Origin: Polytrichum commune
Taxonomy: Eukaryota > Streptophyta > Polytrichopsida > Polytrichales > Polytrichaceae
NCBI GenBank assembly: GCA_950295325.1
Contig: OX485804.1
Coordinates: 50,530,001-50,594,000, forward strand
Length of the DNA stretch: 64,000 bases
Reading direction: 5' to 3'
Part shown: positions 37,190 through 49,300 of the stretch, piece after piece
Layout: the number at the start of each line of letters is the position of its first letter
How positions within the stretch are numbered: position 1 is the stretch's first letter
The notes under the pieces: model-generated
What the model was told of the DNA's origin: nothing
What the model saw: only the letters and a program-made list of their open reading frames with translations
Database searches by the model: none
Program-made: the position numbers and the translations under genes

Positions 37190-37332
37190 TTGGGTCTTTT
37201 TAAAGGTCTTGCCCTTTGCTCTTGTCTTGGGGCCCCCTTTCCTCCTATGAGGAGGGCAAGGCTCTTTGAGGAGGATGGAATCGGAACCCTAGTCTCCTCC
37301 ACCACAATATGTATTTTTACCATTGGACAACT
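37190..37332 (-). mobile_element. Candidate tRNA-derived SINE
   Basis: Read on the minus strand, the 5' end GTTGTCCAATGGTAAAAAT resembles a pol III A box. About 40 bases on, GGGTTCCGATTCC is a B box (GGTTCGATTCC) with one extra C. No cloverleaf is apparent and the rest is not tRNA-like, as in plant SINEs. The 3' end and target duplication were not found. Confidence 0.5.
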
Positions 37333-37334
37333 TT

Positions 37335-40300
37335 TCATTTATTCCACTTTATATTTTTCCATTTTTACCATTTTATGCTCACATCTTCATTCATTTAATT
37401 GTAGGAATTCATATATGGTTGTGTCTTCCTGCAAAAAATGTTTGCTTTAGTTGTTGGATTTTCAAGATCTAGTGTAACTTGCAAGAAGAAATTTTCTACA
37501 TTTTTTAAGCAATACAAAGAGAACAAATTGGCCAATGGGGTCTCAAATAATGATTGACATAAATGAAAATTTTATGAATCTATGAACCAACAGTGGCATC
37601 AAACAAGTTAAGTCATTCAATATTTAACTGTATCAATAAATGAAGTATAGTTATCATCAAATCATAGACAAAATACTTGTTCTCAAGAGGAGCCCAACAT
37701 ACAACAATCAAATACTCTTTCAACCTAAAAATATATATATATCATGAACATATCATTGTTAATTTTGAGAATATGGTAAAAGTCAGTGTTGTCATGATGA
37801 ATTAATCAAAAAATCAAATACATTGCTCAAAATAGTAGACTATCAGATGAATAGACTTATAAAACAAATTGTAGTATCTTTCACTACTCATAATATGAGG
37901 ATCCCTCAAAGTATTGTTGATACTCTATCTAATTTGGCGTTGTAAAAGTTTATGGCTAATATCATATATGTATGAGTTGCTATAGTAGTCCCGCACCACT
38001 GATATTATCTCCAATGGACATAATACCAAGGGTGGGTCGAATGAGCATTTCAATCATGTTGATCCCAATGAGGTCAACGTTTGTACTCTCTTCTCTCTCT
38101 ATGAGTTGCTTCTTCATGTAGCATTTTGTTTTGTTTTGTTTTGTTTTTGTTTTCTAGTGTCTTCCTCTTCGTGTTGATTTCCAATCTCCACCTCCTCAAG
38201 GCCATTCTATCCCTTTTCAACAAATTTATCTTGCACAACTTCTCTTTGTAATGCTCGCATCTCTTTGATTGTTGATTTTGTAATATGTAACATATTTATA
38301 TTATGAAAATCTTATAGTACAAAATTTGCATCACTTTGAAATTTTATTTTTGCTTCTTTCTTCTATGTCATACCAAAACCATCTCCACAAATTATGCACA
38401 AATTATTAAAAAAAAGTATGTAACAATACTTTCATGAACCTTTTATAAAGGTTATTTTCAACAATATTCTCCACCTTCTTTTCAATATGCCAAATGCTCG
38501 TTCAACTAACATATATGTGTGCTTGATTGAATGAAAATTTAATGTGCTTTCCTATGTAATAATTATTCTTTCTCACTTTTGAAAGGTGAGTAAAACCAAG
38601 GTCACATAGAATAAATTGCAACTATGAACTTAAATGGTAGAACTATTTTTTTCATGGTATTCTTTCCGATTTCTATTTATTCTAATAAATCCCAATCATG
38701 TATACTACCAACCCACTCAATATTGTAATCCCAAATTTTGCATTTTGCATGTACACCCCTTAAAGCAATGTTGAAAAAGAAAAATTACAATAACATGAAG
38801 CGGAATCTCGAGAAGTGAAATGATGGTAATATAATTCCCATTAATTGTTTCCAACACATGTAAAATTTTATGAAACTCTTCAAAAGTAGAGGCAATTTTT
38901 AATTTTTTTAATTTTTAAATATGAGCTATTGTTGGTTTCTCAAAAATCAAAAGCATCACACAATTTTAATAACTTGACAACATTCTCTTAAAATATTGAA
39001 GCAATACCATGTGTTACCATTTATAGATTAGCATACATAATTAACATATAACCACTTTCTAATCATGTTAATTTTAAAGCAACTTTAGTATGTATGAGAT
39101 AACATTTTTTCATGTTCGTATCATTTTTTTTCATAAAAATGCTTAATAACTGTGCATGAATATCTAAATGCGGGGTTGTTCACTTATATACGCTTTTCGA
39201 ACATATTTTCCAAAAAAAAAGCTCAAATTTGTTTACTCTGGATATCTACCTAACCTCTCATATTTTCATAAAGACCTTGGAGTATCATTCAACCTTCTTT
39301 GATAATGCAAATGGCCATTGACATCATTTCAACATTTCGTTCATATATAATAATTTGTTGAAATGTCAAGAATGTGACAATCACATGCTTTATAACGATG
39401 AAGAGAGTAAAGACGAAAAGAATGTGTTGTCTTCATTCCTCCATGGCTATAGAATTTGAAAAGAAGGTTAACACAAAATTCTATGATGATAGAAGTACCC
39501 AAGACATCCCTTGGGACTTTGCATTGAAGATGGAACTTGGGACTTGTACATGGGACTTTGCACTTTACACGGACAAGTCCCAAGTCCCAGGTCCCATGTA
39601 AATCATATCTTAATGGCCTCTTGAGGCTCAAAAATTGGGACTTTGCCTCCGAGTTAGGATTTGTTCACATGGGTGGGACTTGAAACTTGGGACCCTATGT
39701 GAATTGGCCCTAAGAAACTTTGGTTGGAGGGCATAACCTCTACCTAGTGCAACTTACATACGTCTTTGGGTTGGTCATGGATATGAAGGAATGTAAAAGG
39801 CAATGTAAATTGAAGCTAGATGAGCAACTCAAATAATAGATTAGGAAGAGATTGTGCTCATCGTTAGAATTTTGCACACAAATTGTTTAAATTGAGGTAC
39901 CAAGGTTTCAAAGTGACACTTTAAGAAAAAATTCTATTTCAGGCAAGTTAAATAGCTTGGAAATTTTCAAAAAATTTCATAGATGAGCGAATCTATATAG
40001 AGTCTATGAAATATCAATATATAACATGCAACCTACATAAAGTTGCAAAGTCACTTTAAGAAATAGCCTTTTACTTTGTACTGTGGGGGGTCATTGATGT
40101 TGGATTGCTAGGTGAGAATCACCACAAAATTAACCTTATTGCGGGTCAGGATCTCATATGAAATGAAGGTGTTGTTCCCTTTTGTAGATTACTTCTTACA
40201 CTGCTTTGTTAAGCGGATAGGTCCCCGAATAGCCATTGTGATTGGCCAAAGTTGGTGTTCTTCTAATAGTGTGCTTGCATCCTTCTTACAACACGTTTAA

Positions 40301-40560
40301 GGGTTTAGTATCTAAAATTTAATTTCAGATACTTGTGAAAGGAGAAGACATTAATCAAATTACCTAAAAGTAGGATAATATTTTAAGCTCCATTTTAAAA
40401 TGACAAAGGTCTTTCCAATGGTAAGTCACAAAATATTATCACCTCAATGCTAATGAGGAATTTGTCATATCTTTAACTTCCAAGTTAATTACACACTTTG
40501 TTGACTGTTTCACTTCAACAATGAAATCCCAATCAATTGCTTATGTACCAAGTAGAAGTG

Positions 40561-40601
<41 letters not shown>

Positions 40602-41325
40602 TATTTTTGGCCTTGAAGTTGAGGTGGACTCAATATGGGTTTTATGGACTTGGCAACCTTCGAGAATGCAAGGACAACTTTTCTTGGGAAGTTGGGCGGG
40701 GTGGGCAACGTGTTTTGGTCGGACTCATAAAAGTTTGTATGGGGTTGCCCAAGGGTTGTGGGTTGCGGGCCCCGACCCTTGTCCTATCAAAGGACCCCTT
40801 AAATTTTTTGTTGGGGGTGCTTTAGTGTATGGCGTTGCACTCATTTGTTGACAACTTAAGAATTAAAAATAGGTATCACCAAAAGGAAGGTGTTACTTTA
40901 AAGCCTCAACACCTCATAAGACATCTTATGATTGAAATACACGTGCTTGAATGTGTGGTTCACCCTAAGAATTTTTAAATTAATAAAATTATTAATTATT
41001 AATCTTGACCCACGGAATGTAGGTTCACATAATGCTACCATCTCAAGTTCATACAAGTGTCATGTCCTCATTGGACATGAACAGAATGAATACAAATCAT
41101 AATGGATTGCTCATAGAGGTTTATTAGAACTTGTCACAATTTTGCATCCACAAAGGCTTGGCATCATCCATAAATCCCATATTTTGTTCACGAGTTGACC
41201 ATATATGACTAATAACCAACTTCGAGTACATGGATGACTCACTACTCACGTGGCTCTTCATCCACCATCCTCTCATTGGTTATATAGTTTGTAGCAAATG
41301 ATCCTCTTGATATGTTTGTAGTCCG
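37335..41325. other. Long AT-rich intergenic stretch
   Basis: No gene recognisable. Contents: a perfect 13-bp inverted pair ACTTGGGACTTGT / ACAAGTCCCAAGT at 39535-39585 among repeated GGGACTTG words; a stray satellite-like unit near 39770-39850; a relative of the 25.6-kb inverted-repeat element at about 40500-40720; and a (CA)n tract at about 40563-40598. Confidence 0.45.
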
Positions 41326-41329
41326 CTTA

Positions 41330-42480
41330 ATATTGTAACTTGTCATTGTGCTACACTTGTTGATCCTGGAAGTTGATACGTAGCACAAAGATGCGTTGTT
41401 TTAGCCCGAAGCATGGCTCCTCACATATAATATGTGTTGCTCACATTGAACTAGTCATGGGTTTCCAAGGTTAGTAAAAGGCAATGTAAATGAAGTTAAT
41501 TGAACAAATGAGTGAGATGTACAAATTATATCATCATCAATTGGCATGCTTGTCGTCATCCCAACTTTATCTCATTGCTCCCGCAACTTGGTAAGTAGCA
41601 CAAATACGTCTTAAAACAACCCGTAACAAGGCTCTTTGCATATAATATCTACTTTCTACATTCCACCGGTCATGGGCTTCCAAAGAAAGTAAAAGGTAGT
41701 GCAACAAAAGCTAGATGAGCAATTGAACTAGATGTATAGATTAGATCATCACGTTCCACTAGACTTGCCACTCTCTCAACTTTGTCTTGTCATTCCTGCA
41801 ACTTAATAGGTAGCACAAAGACACCTCGTTACAACTATAGTAGGGCTCCTTGCATACAATATATAATACTTACATTAGGTTGATCACTTTAAGATTCCAA
41901 GGAAATTAAAAAATAAGAATGTATATGAAGTTAGATGAGAAATTGAACTCACCGAATAGATTAGATCATTATGACCATCCAACATGCTTGTCATCGTTGC
42001 AACTTTGTATCGTCGCTCCCACAAGGCTGGGGCGAAACAACCCGTACACTGGTTCCTTGAAGGCAAGGGTTTAGACATCCAACAAGGAACGAGTGTATGG
42101 GTTGGTTCGCCCAGATCCTCCCAGGCTTATTACAAAGACAATACCCATGCCCAAGCTCCCACAACTTGGTCGGCAACACAAAGACAACCTTATTACATCC
42201 CATAGCGAAACTCCTCGCATACAATATATGTAGCACTCCCATTGGACTGGTCACGACGTGTTTCCAAGAAAGGTAGAAAGAACAATGCAATTGAAGCTAG
42301 ATGAGCATGCAGCTGAGCTTGACAAATAGATTAGATCGTCATCCAACATACTTGTCATTGTCTCCACTTTGTCTCGAATACATCTCATTACATCCTGTAA
42401 CAAAATTCCTGGCATACGATATAAATAGTATGCATACTTACGGAGGAGGGGAGTTTCCAGGGAAGGCAAAAAGGGAAGGG
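41330..42480 (+). repeat. ~215-bp tandem satellite-like array
   Basis: About five diverged units recurring every 212-222 bp, each with GTAGCACAAA, CTCATGGGCTTCCAAG-like and AGCTAGATGAGCAATTGAAC motifs (about 41497, 41719, 41931, 42293). The wider last interval is explained by the small MITE at 42028-42113 and adjoining DNA. The array ends about 830 bp before the start codon of the RING gene. Confidence 0.8.
42028..42113. mobile_element. 86-bp palindromic MITE inside the satellite array
   Basis: The left end GGGGCGAAACAACCCGTACA then CTGGTTCCTTG is mirrored by CAAGGAACGAGTGTATGGGT then TGGTTCGCCC. A second copy is at 31490-31573. The two share both ends and the middle (AAGGGTTTA words). Confidence 0.72.
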
Positions 42481-43316
42481 AAGGGCAGGGCAGGGCAGGT
42501 GCAGTGAGATGAGGTAGACAAGCTCCAGACTTTACTTGGATTAGTAGGAGAAGATCATCGCCATCCGGCAGTCCCGGCAGCTTGTCAATGATCGTCTTCA
42601 GCTACTAACTAAAGCTACTTAAGTTAATTCTTCCCACCCGGGGCCTGCCTCCTGTCGCCTGCACTTCTTGGACTGAAGTAGAATAGCGTAGCTGCAGCCT
42701 AGACGAGCTCGAAGGTCGGGGAGAATGTGAGGGAGGTAGACTTGGGCGTGTTGCGGCCTCCCCAGCACTCTCCCTGCCAGCTCTCTCCCAGCTCCCCCTC
42801 CTCCGACCTCCTCTCTCAACCCACAACACTCGCAATGACAACATCCGCATCATCGTCTTGCTCATTCCATGCTCCTCGACCCGCATCACATCAACACCAA
42901 CCTCCTCAACAACAACCTCTTGCTGCGCAATCCCCCAACAGCAACAAGAAGATCAAGCACAGCAAGTGCAGGCCACAGACACGACTACTGCCGGAGGAGG
43001 ATGATCAACAGCATCAGCAATATCACCAGCCTTTGGTCCTTGGGAGGTTGAGTGCTCGTGCGGCTTCCTCTTCTTCTTCTTCATTCCCATCTGCTCAGCT
43101 TTGTGTAGCGTCAAACTCTCATCTTGAGGTGTGTTGGGGGAAGCTCAAATGCAGGGAGCAGAAACTGGAGGAGTGGGTTGGGGGTCAACAGATGAGGTGG
43201 AGGTTGGCAGGGGGATGTGAAGAGGTTGAGGCTGTCGGCAGGGTAAGGGTCAAGGGTAAGGGAAAGGGGAAGGAGAGGGTGGGGGATCTGGTAAAGGAGG
43301 GTCGGCACCGGAGGTT
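42481..43316 (+). promoter_or_regulatory. Promoter/5' leader region of the RING-H2 gene with a long upstream ORF
   Basis: GC-richer DNA preceding the predicted start. An open frame of 197 codons (42727-43320, internal ATG at 42835) is Ser/Gln/Pro/His-rich and has no family signature. It ends in the overlapping ATGA at 43317-43320, so its stop overlaps the main start codon. If in the mRNA it would be a long upstream ORF in another frame. It could instead be chance. The main frame is closed by a TAA at 43257 with no other ATG before 43317. Confidence 0.45.
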
Positions 43317-46300
43317 ATGAAACGGAGAGTGAGGGAGGAGCCTGCTCCGTTGTTGTTACTGCTGTGGCCTCATGGTGATGATGGTGTGAGGAGGACGACT
43401 TGCAGGTCGCCCTTTTCTAATGGCTGCTCCTGCACCTGGCTGCTCGTGCTCCTTTGCTGTTTCTTCTTCTTGGGTATGTTTGCAATCTCACACTCTGGGT
43501 AGAGAGGGAGAGATGTCTGATCATTCCTCGCGGATCAGACAAAGTGATCTGGTGAGGAGTGTGTGAAGGGAATGTGTGTCTATGCGTGTGAGTAAGTTGT
43601 GTCTGAGATGCGTGGAAATTTGCAGCAGGAAGAGATTATTTTATCCGCCCCAAGTGAAGTGAAGTGACGTAAAGTTTCTTAGGCCGAACCACACATTCAG
43701 AAAATGATGTAATACACCGATTGTTGACAAAGTTCTTTGTTTATTTCCATCGGGAAGTGATATGCCCTCCACCCTGAGTGGCTGGAGATTCCTTGGGTGA
43801 ACCTCACATTCAAACACATCGACCTCATTCAGAAAATGATGTCATATGGTGTCACGGATTTGTTACAAAGTTCATCATTGATTATGATTTCTATTGGGAA
43901 GAGATTATGCGCTTTACCCGGTGGACGTGAAGTTTCTTAAGGTAAACCTTACATTCTAACACATTCAACTCATTTAGAAAATGATGTCATATGGTCCAAT
44001 TTTACAAATTGTTGACAAAGTTCTTAATCGATTTCTCATTGAGAAGAAGTTATGCCCTTCATCCCAAATGAAGGTTCCTTGGGTGAACCTCACATTTAAA
44101 TATATCCACCTCATTTTCTGGACCAGGGTAGAGATTGTGGGCAGAGTTCTTCATTGGTTTTGAAATACATTGGGAAGAGGTTATGCCCTCCACCCGGTGG
44201 GAGTGAAGTTTCTTATGGTGAACCTTACGTCTAAACAAATCCACCTCATTGAGAAAACGATGTCATATGGTTTAACAAATTGGCTACAAATTTCTTCATT
44301 GATGTGCATAATCTCTTCCTGATGGACATGACGTGAGACTTATGGCCGTTGGGTGCATCTGCCTGAGCGGGCTGGTGGCCATGCGTTGGGTCCACCCACT
44401 GGACATTATCTAATTCTTTAAAGCTCGTGCATTAGGGTAAACCTCGTGCCAAGAACAAACCCAGAGTCTGCGAGTAATGTCTCCCTTGGGAAGCTGCAAT
44501 TTGAATGCCGGACGAGGTAGCAGCGGGGAGCTTGGTTGTGCATGTCTATTGGGCCATGACCTAAAACCTCGAGTTAATCCCCTTTAATCTAGAGCTCAAG
44601 TTGAGAGCTCCAACTTGTGATTTGGGAAGCTTTCATCCAAACATCTATCTATTGAGAACTTGACCAATTTTCAGGTTCTCAATAGTTCAAGCAAGGTAAA
44701 AGTGGCCATGCTCAAAGTGAAATATTGAGGGGGAATGGTTGTAAACAAAGGAGAATCCATGACAAACCAAAGCCCATTGGCTTGGGATACGAGAGCTCAA
44801 AATTCACGACATTCCTTAGGAACCTCTATGAGGTCGGAGCTTACGATTTTGACTGAGAGCTTGTTGGATTTGTCACACATGTCAAGGCACCATCTTAGCA
44901 TTGTAAGCCCGGTAAAAAGTTCAAGCTCTCGAGATTTCAATGGTAAAGTGGACTCGAGTGAACGAGCAGGAGCAAGAGGCTCCTCATAAATGAGAAGGCT
45001 CCTCTCTTCAAGCTCTCAGCCTTCAAGCTCTCAAGGGTGTAAAGGGCCTGATTGGAACTTTGAGTCCACTTCATACAACTTGCCCAGTTTCGTTCTAGTA
45101 ACCCTAAGTCTGGCTGTGCAAATTGACTTTCTGGCAAGTTTCACTATGAACCGTGAATCACTTAGCGGAATGAAACTTTAGACTTCTCAAATGAGTTGAA
45201 GGTCATTCTGAAAATGGTGCTTTGCTGAAATGTTGGGTGGAGTTTTGCAGGTTGCCGTGCTGGTCAACCTCTAAGGTCCCTTTTGGAGGACTCTAAAGCT
45301 AAGCTAAACATCACTGTGAAGGCAGACAATGTATGCTTGAGGGATGCTGTACCAGAAGGAAAATTCAATTACTATGCACTAGACATTTCGGGTTGTTTTG
45401 AGGACCCCACAAACAGCTACTTGGCTGTGGAAGCGCGGGTTTACCCTGCTGATCCTGGATGCGAGAAGTGCCAGGAATGGTCGATGCTTGTAAACACGGA
45501 AGGAGAGCTGCCGACTTACGACGATTTATCGGATGCAGATAGTGGGACCTTCTTTGATTTTGTAGGTAAGTTCCGTTTGAAAAGGTTAGGATGTAGTTGG
45601 GGCTTGAAAAGGAGTTTGTGTATTTGTGATCTTACACACAAGCAAGTACATAGTTCCTTGTATTTTTCTCAACACCTGAAAACTAAATGCCCGTGAAGAA
45701 AATAATATATATTTGTTGAGGTCAGGGATAGAGGAGGAATGGAAATCAACAGAATTTAGTCGCTAAAACTATCAACAAGATTCCTTTTGGCTGGGATTAG
45801 CTTCATTGTGATCTGTGGCGGTAGTTAGAAGTATCATCCTGGGCAATTAAAGATCATCATATGTGATTCCAATTGGGAATTAGAGCATAGGCAATTGAAA
45901 ATGCTTGTTGTAGAGGAGCAATGCAAGGTGGATCTGTCTATTGGAATCTACACCCTGCCTACTATTCAACTTCAAGTAGTAGTCCCTTCCCTTCAACGAT
46001 ACCCTAATTTTTTTCTTTTATGGTTGATTGAGTATGACCTATCTCTTGCAACAACACACGTCCATTATGATATTTAAAGAATCTGCAAATGTGGTAATCT
46101 AAAGGATTGGCGTTGCTGTTTCAGACGCGGAACATCTCCGCCAATATATGCGCTTGGATCTTGCCCTGGGGTTGAACCAGTCAAATTCATGGGTTGTTGG
46201 TATACACAGCTCCAGCAGTGAAGTAAATTACACTTTGAAAGCCTGGTGCTCTGGTACGAAAGCCTTTCCAATTTGTCCCTCTCCATTAATTATCTGTGGA

Positions 46301-49300
46301 CCTTGACAGTCACAATTTTAATGTTCCATCCATCAACATATTTGATGACAAATGTGATGTTCTTTGACGCAGTATCAAAAGGGTGTAATTTGAGCTGCAG
46401 TGATCCGGACAGTGGTCCTTGTGTCAGTCAAGAGACCTGTCGATGTATCAGGGAAACAAATCAAGAAACTTGTGAAATAGGTCAGTTACCTGTCACTACA
46501 CTTTTATAGAAATCTGTCCAGGGTAGTTGCTTGCAATTGCTTGACATATACCTTCTTATTCCTCTTTAAGATTTCTAGGCACGATTGTGATATATCTACA
46601 TTGAAGTTGTTAGGATGTTCTGTAATCTTACACATCTGCCGTACTTGTCTTATTGGCTTCTTTAAGACGTTCTCTCTTTTGGATGCAGATGTTGATCTGC
46701 TTCCAGATGGAGACGACAGTGTGGCTAGAAATGGACTGTCAATTTTTCATGAGAATGAGGTGCTGGAGTACAGTGAATGGAAATACTTCAAATTTGAGGT
46801 ATTGCTCTCTACTTTCCTCTCTACAGTTTCAACAAGCTTGCTTCTAGTGACAGAGATTGCTTGTGTACGTTGTGTGGAATAGTTGTTAAGGTTTTTTGAG
46901 CATAAGATGGATGGGACACCTGCAACATGTGAGAGGTGAGACAATTCAATGCCTGTTATGGCCATCTTTTGTGGCGGTAGTAGTTACCCCTCCAAATTGC
47001 ATAATAGTGACGCACCATCAATTTATGTGGTGGTGCAGAGGCCAGGGTAAGAAAACAGCACCTAGAAACAGCAGAATACTGTAAGCTCAGGTCCAATAGG
47101 CATGTCTCTGCCTAATTTTAATTTCCATGTCAACTTTTAAGATTTTCCAACCAATCACATGATGACGTCTGACACCTCATTTGGTTCAATCACGATTTAC
47201 GCCTAATCTGATCTAAATGTAGGGAACATTTTTCCTTCCTGCTCAAAATTTAACTAAGATCGGTAATAAAAAGTTTGTGAAGTTGCCCTGGTGACAAGGT
47301 CTTTGGCCTAGATCCATGATGCCTAGGAAGTGACTCATGACTCTTGTATTCCTACAACTCAAGCTTTCAACGTTCAGACTTCTGTAGTTCCATGTACCTC
47401 CTCCATTGTGCAGTATTCCTTGATCTTCCAGAAAAAGAGAACTAGTTATCATTTTTATTATTATATTGAAGGTGCAGTTGAGAGTACTGATGTGGTGTTG
47501 TTCTGCAGGTGGCAAATAATGAGAGTCGCACACTTGTACAGTTGGCTAGAGCAAGAGGGGATGTTATTCTGTATGTCAAGCCTTATGATGGGGAAGATGA
47601 AGCAGGCTCACTGCCAATTGAAGGTGATACCCAGTATTCAGACCTTGCAAGTTTCCAGAATCGGCTTAGCCATCACAATGTTTTTGTCAACGGGGCTGGA
47701 ACATTCTACATCGGAGTCTACAACATGGACCATTGTGTGAAAGAGAATACAACCTTCAATCTTACGATCACCATTGCTACTCCAGAGTATCCCATGAGTT
47801 TATGTCCCTTGAATTGCTCCTATCCCCAGGGTGTGTGTGTAAGAGACAATGCTTGTGAATGTGAACCTGGCTACGGTGGAAACTTCTGCGCTGGCTGTAA
47901 GTTTCCGAAACTGTTCCTTCCATATAAGTTTATGACACTGTAGCTCCATATATGGATATATTAGGGTTTTTGAAGTGTCTTCACTTTTAAGGTTGAATAT
48001 TGGTTTTGTCACACCATGTAAAGGTTGTGTGTAGTTTTAGGCCACTTTATCTGACATATAGACAGGTCTTAGATGGTGACATTGTCTGATTAGCCCACTT
48101 CTCTTAGGATTTTAAACACTTGGTTAGTATGAAGGGATTAGCAAATCTATATGGAGGCCATAGCCATTTTCTTCATAAATTTTGGAGCTCATATGAAAAT
48201 CTTATTCATTGTCAAATAAAAGATTCTCTTTCTTCTCACCTGTTTATAAAGGTCCTCCCAATGATATTGACTATTGAACCTAGAATAGTTAACTAATTCT
48301 GAGTATGTAGTCCAATCTCTTTAAACACACGACTTTTTGTTGTCTGTTCTTGGATCCACACTTAAATCACAAAGCATCCCAATATAGCTGTCTGATCAAG
48401 GTAAGGCATTGAATTAGGCCCACTTACCTTAGAATGTGAAGTATGAAGTTGTTATTTAAGTGTGTAGATTTCAAAGTTGCTGACATGCCCATATTTGTGT
48501 CCAAATACAGCTCTATGGCCTGCAGCACCTTGGAAATCATACAGTGGTCAATTGCTGCCTGGTGAATGGGCCTATGTGAACTTGATGGCCAGTGAGCTTA
48601 AAGACTCTGGGAATGTCTCAGTGAAATTCACATCGATCGGGGGTCATTGTATACTGATGGCACAGCGAAGTGGTTACCCTACACTTAAGGATTATTACTT
48701 GAAGTTCTCAGATGAGCGATTAACTGCTACAATTTCCGACACTTACTACATCAACAGGGATTCCTTAGATGATGGGAATGTTATACTCGCTGTCTTCAAT
48801 GTCGACTATGACCAGCAAGGAGTATCAAATTTTGAAATTGCTATTCTAGGTAAGTCATTGTTCATATAGTTGTAATGACACTTTTGGTCATTTTCTAGGC
48901 TTACATAGGAGTTTCTATTACTTAATTACAAAATGTCAAAGTCTCCAACTCCTTTCCCTATTGCCACAATAGTATCACAACTTCCCAAATGTCATTTGCA
49001 AATTTCAGTGGATGTGGAACAAAGGTCATTATTATTGGTTGAGAAAATCTAAAGAGGAGGATGATTCTAGAGTTTTAAATGTGTTCATCATACAGCAAGT
49101 CAGTCTTTATTGAATGTTTTGGAGTATGTCTTGTGCTTCTGCAGGTGCTATAAAAGGTTTAAGCATATGGATTATTCTCTCAGCGGCCTTAGGAAGCTCA
49201 GTAGTTGTTTTAGTTGCAATGGGAACATTTAGATATATCATGCAGGAAAGGGGTCTGGAGGGAATGGATTCAGATGGTTTAGATTTTGAGGCAACACCGC

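Noticed and set aside
42727-43320. 197-codon frame as a separate protein-coding gene
   Set aside because: The composition is low-complexity and the peptide has no domain. It overlaps the signal-peptide exon of the RING gene, so it is kept only as a possible upstream ORF.
44700-45190. Complete LTR retrotransposon in RING intron 1
   Set aside because: Only a polypurine-like start was seen. There is no gag/pol, no second LTR and no target duplication, so it is listed only at low confidence.
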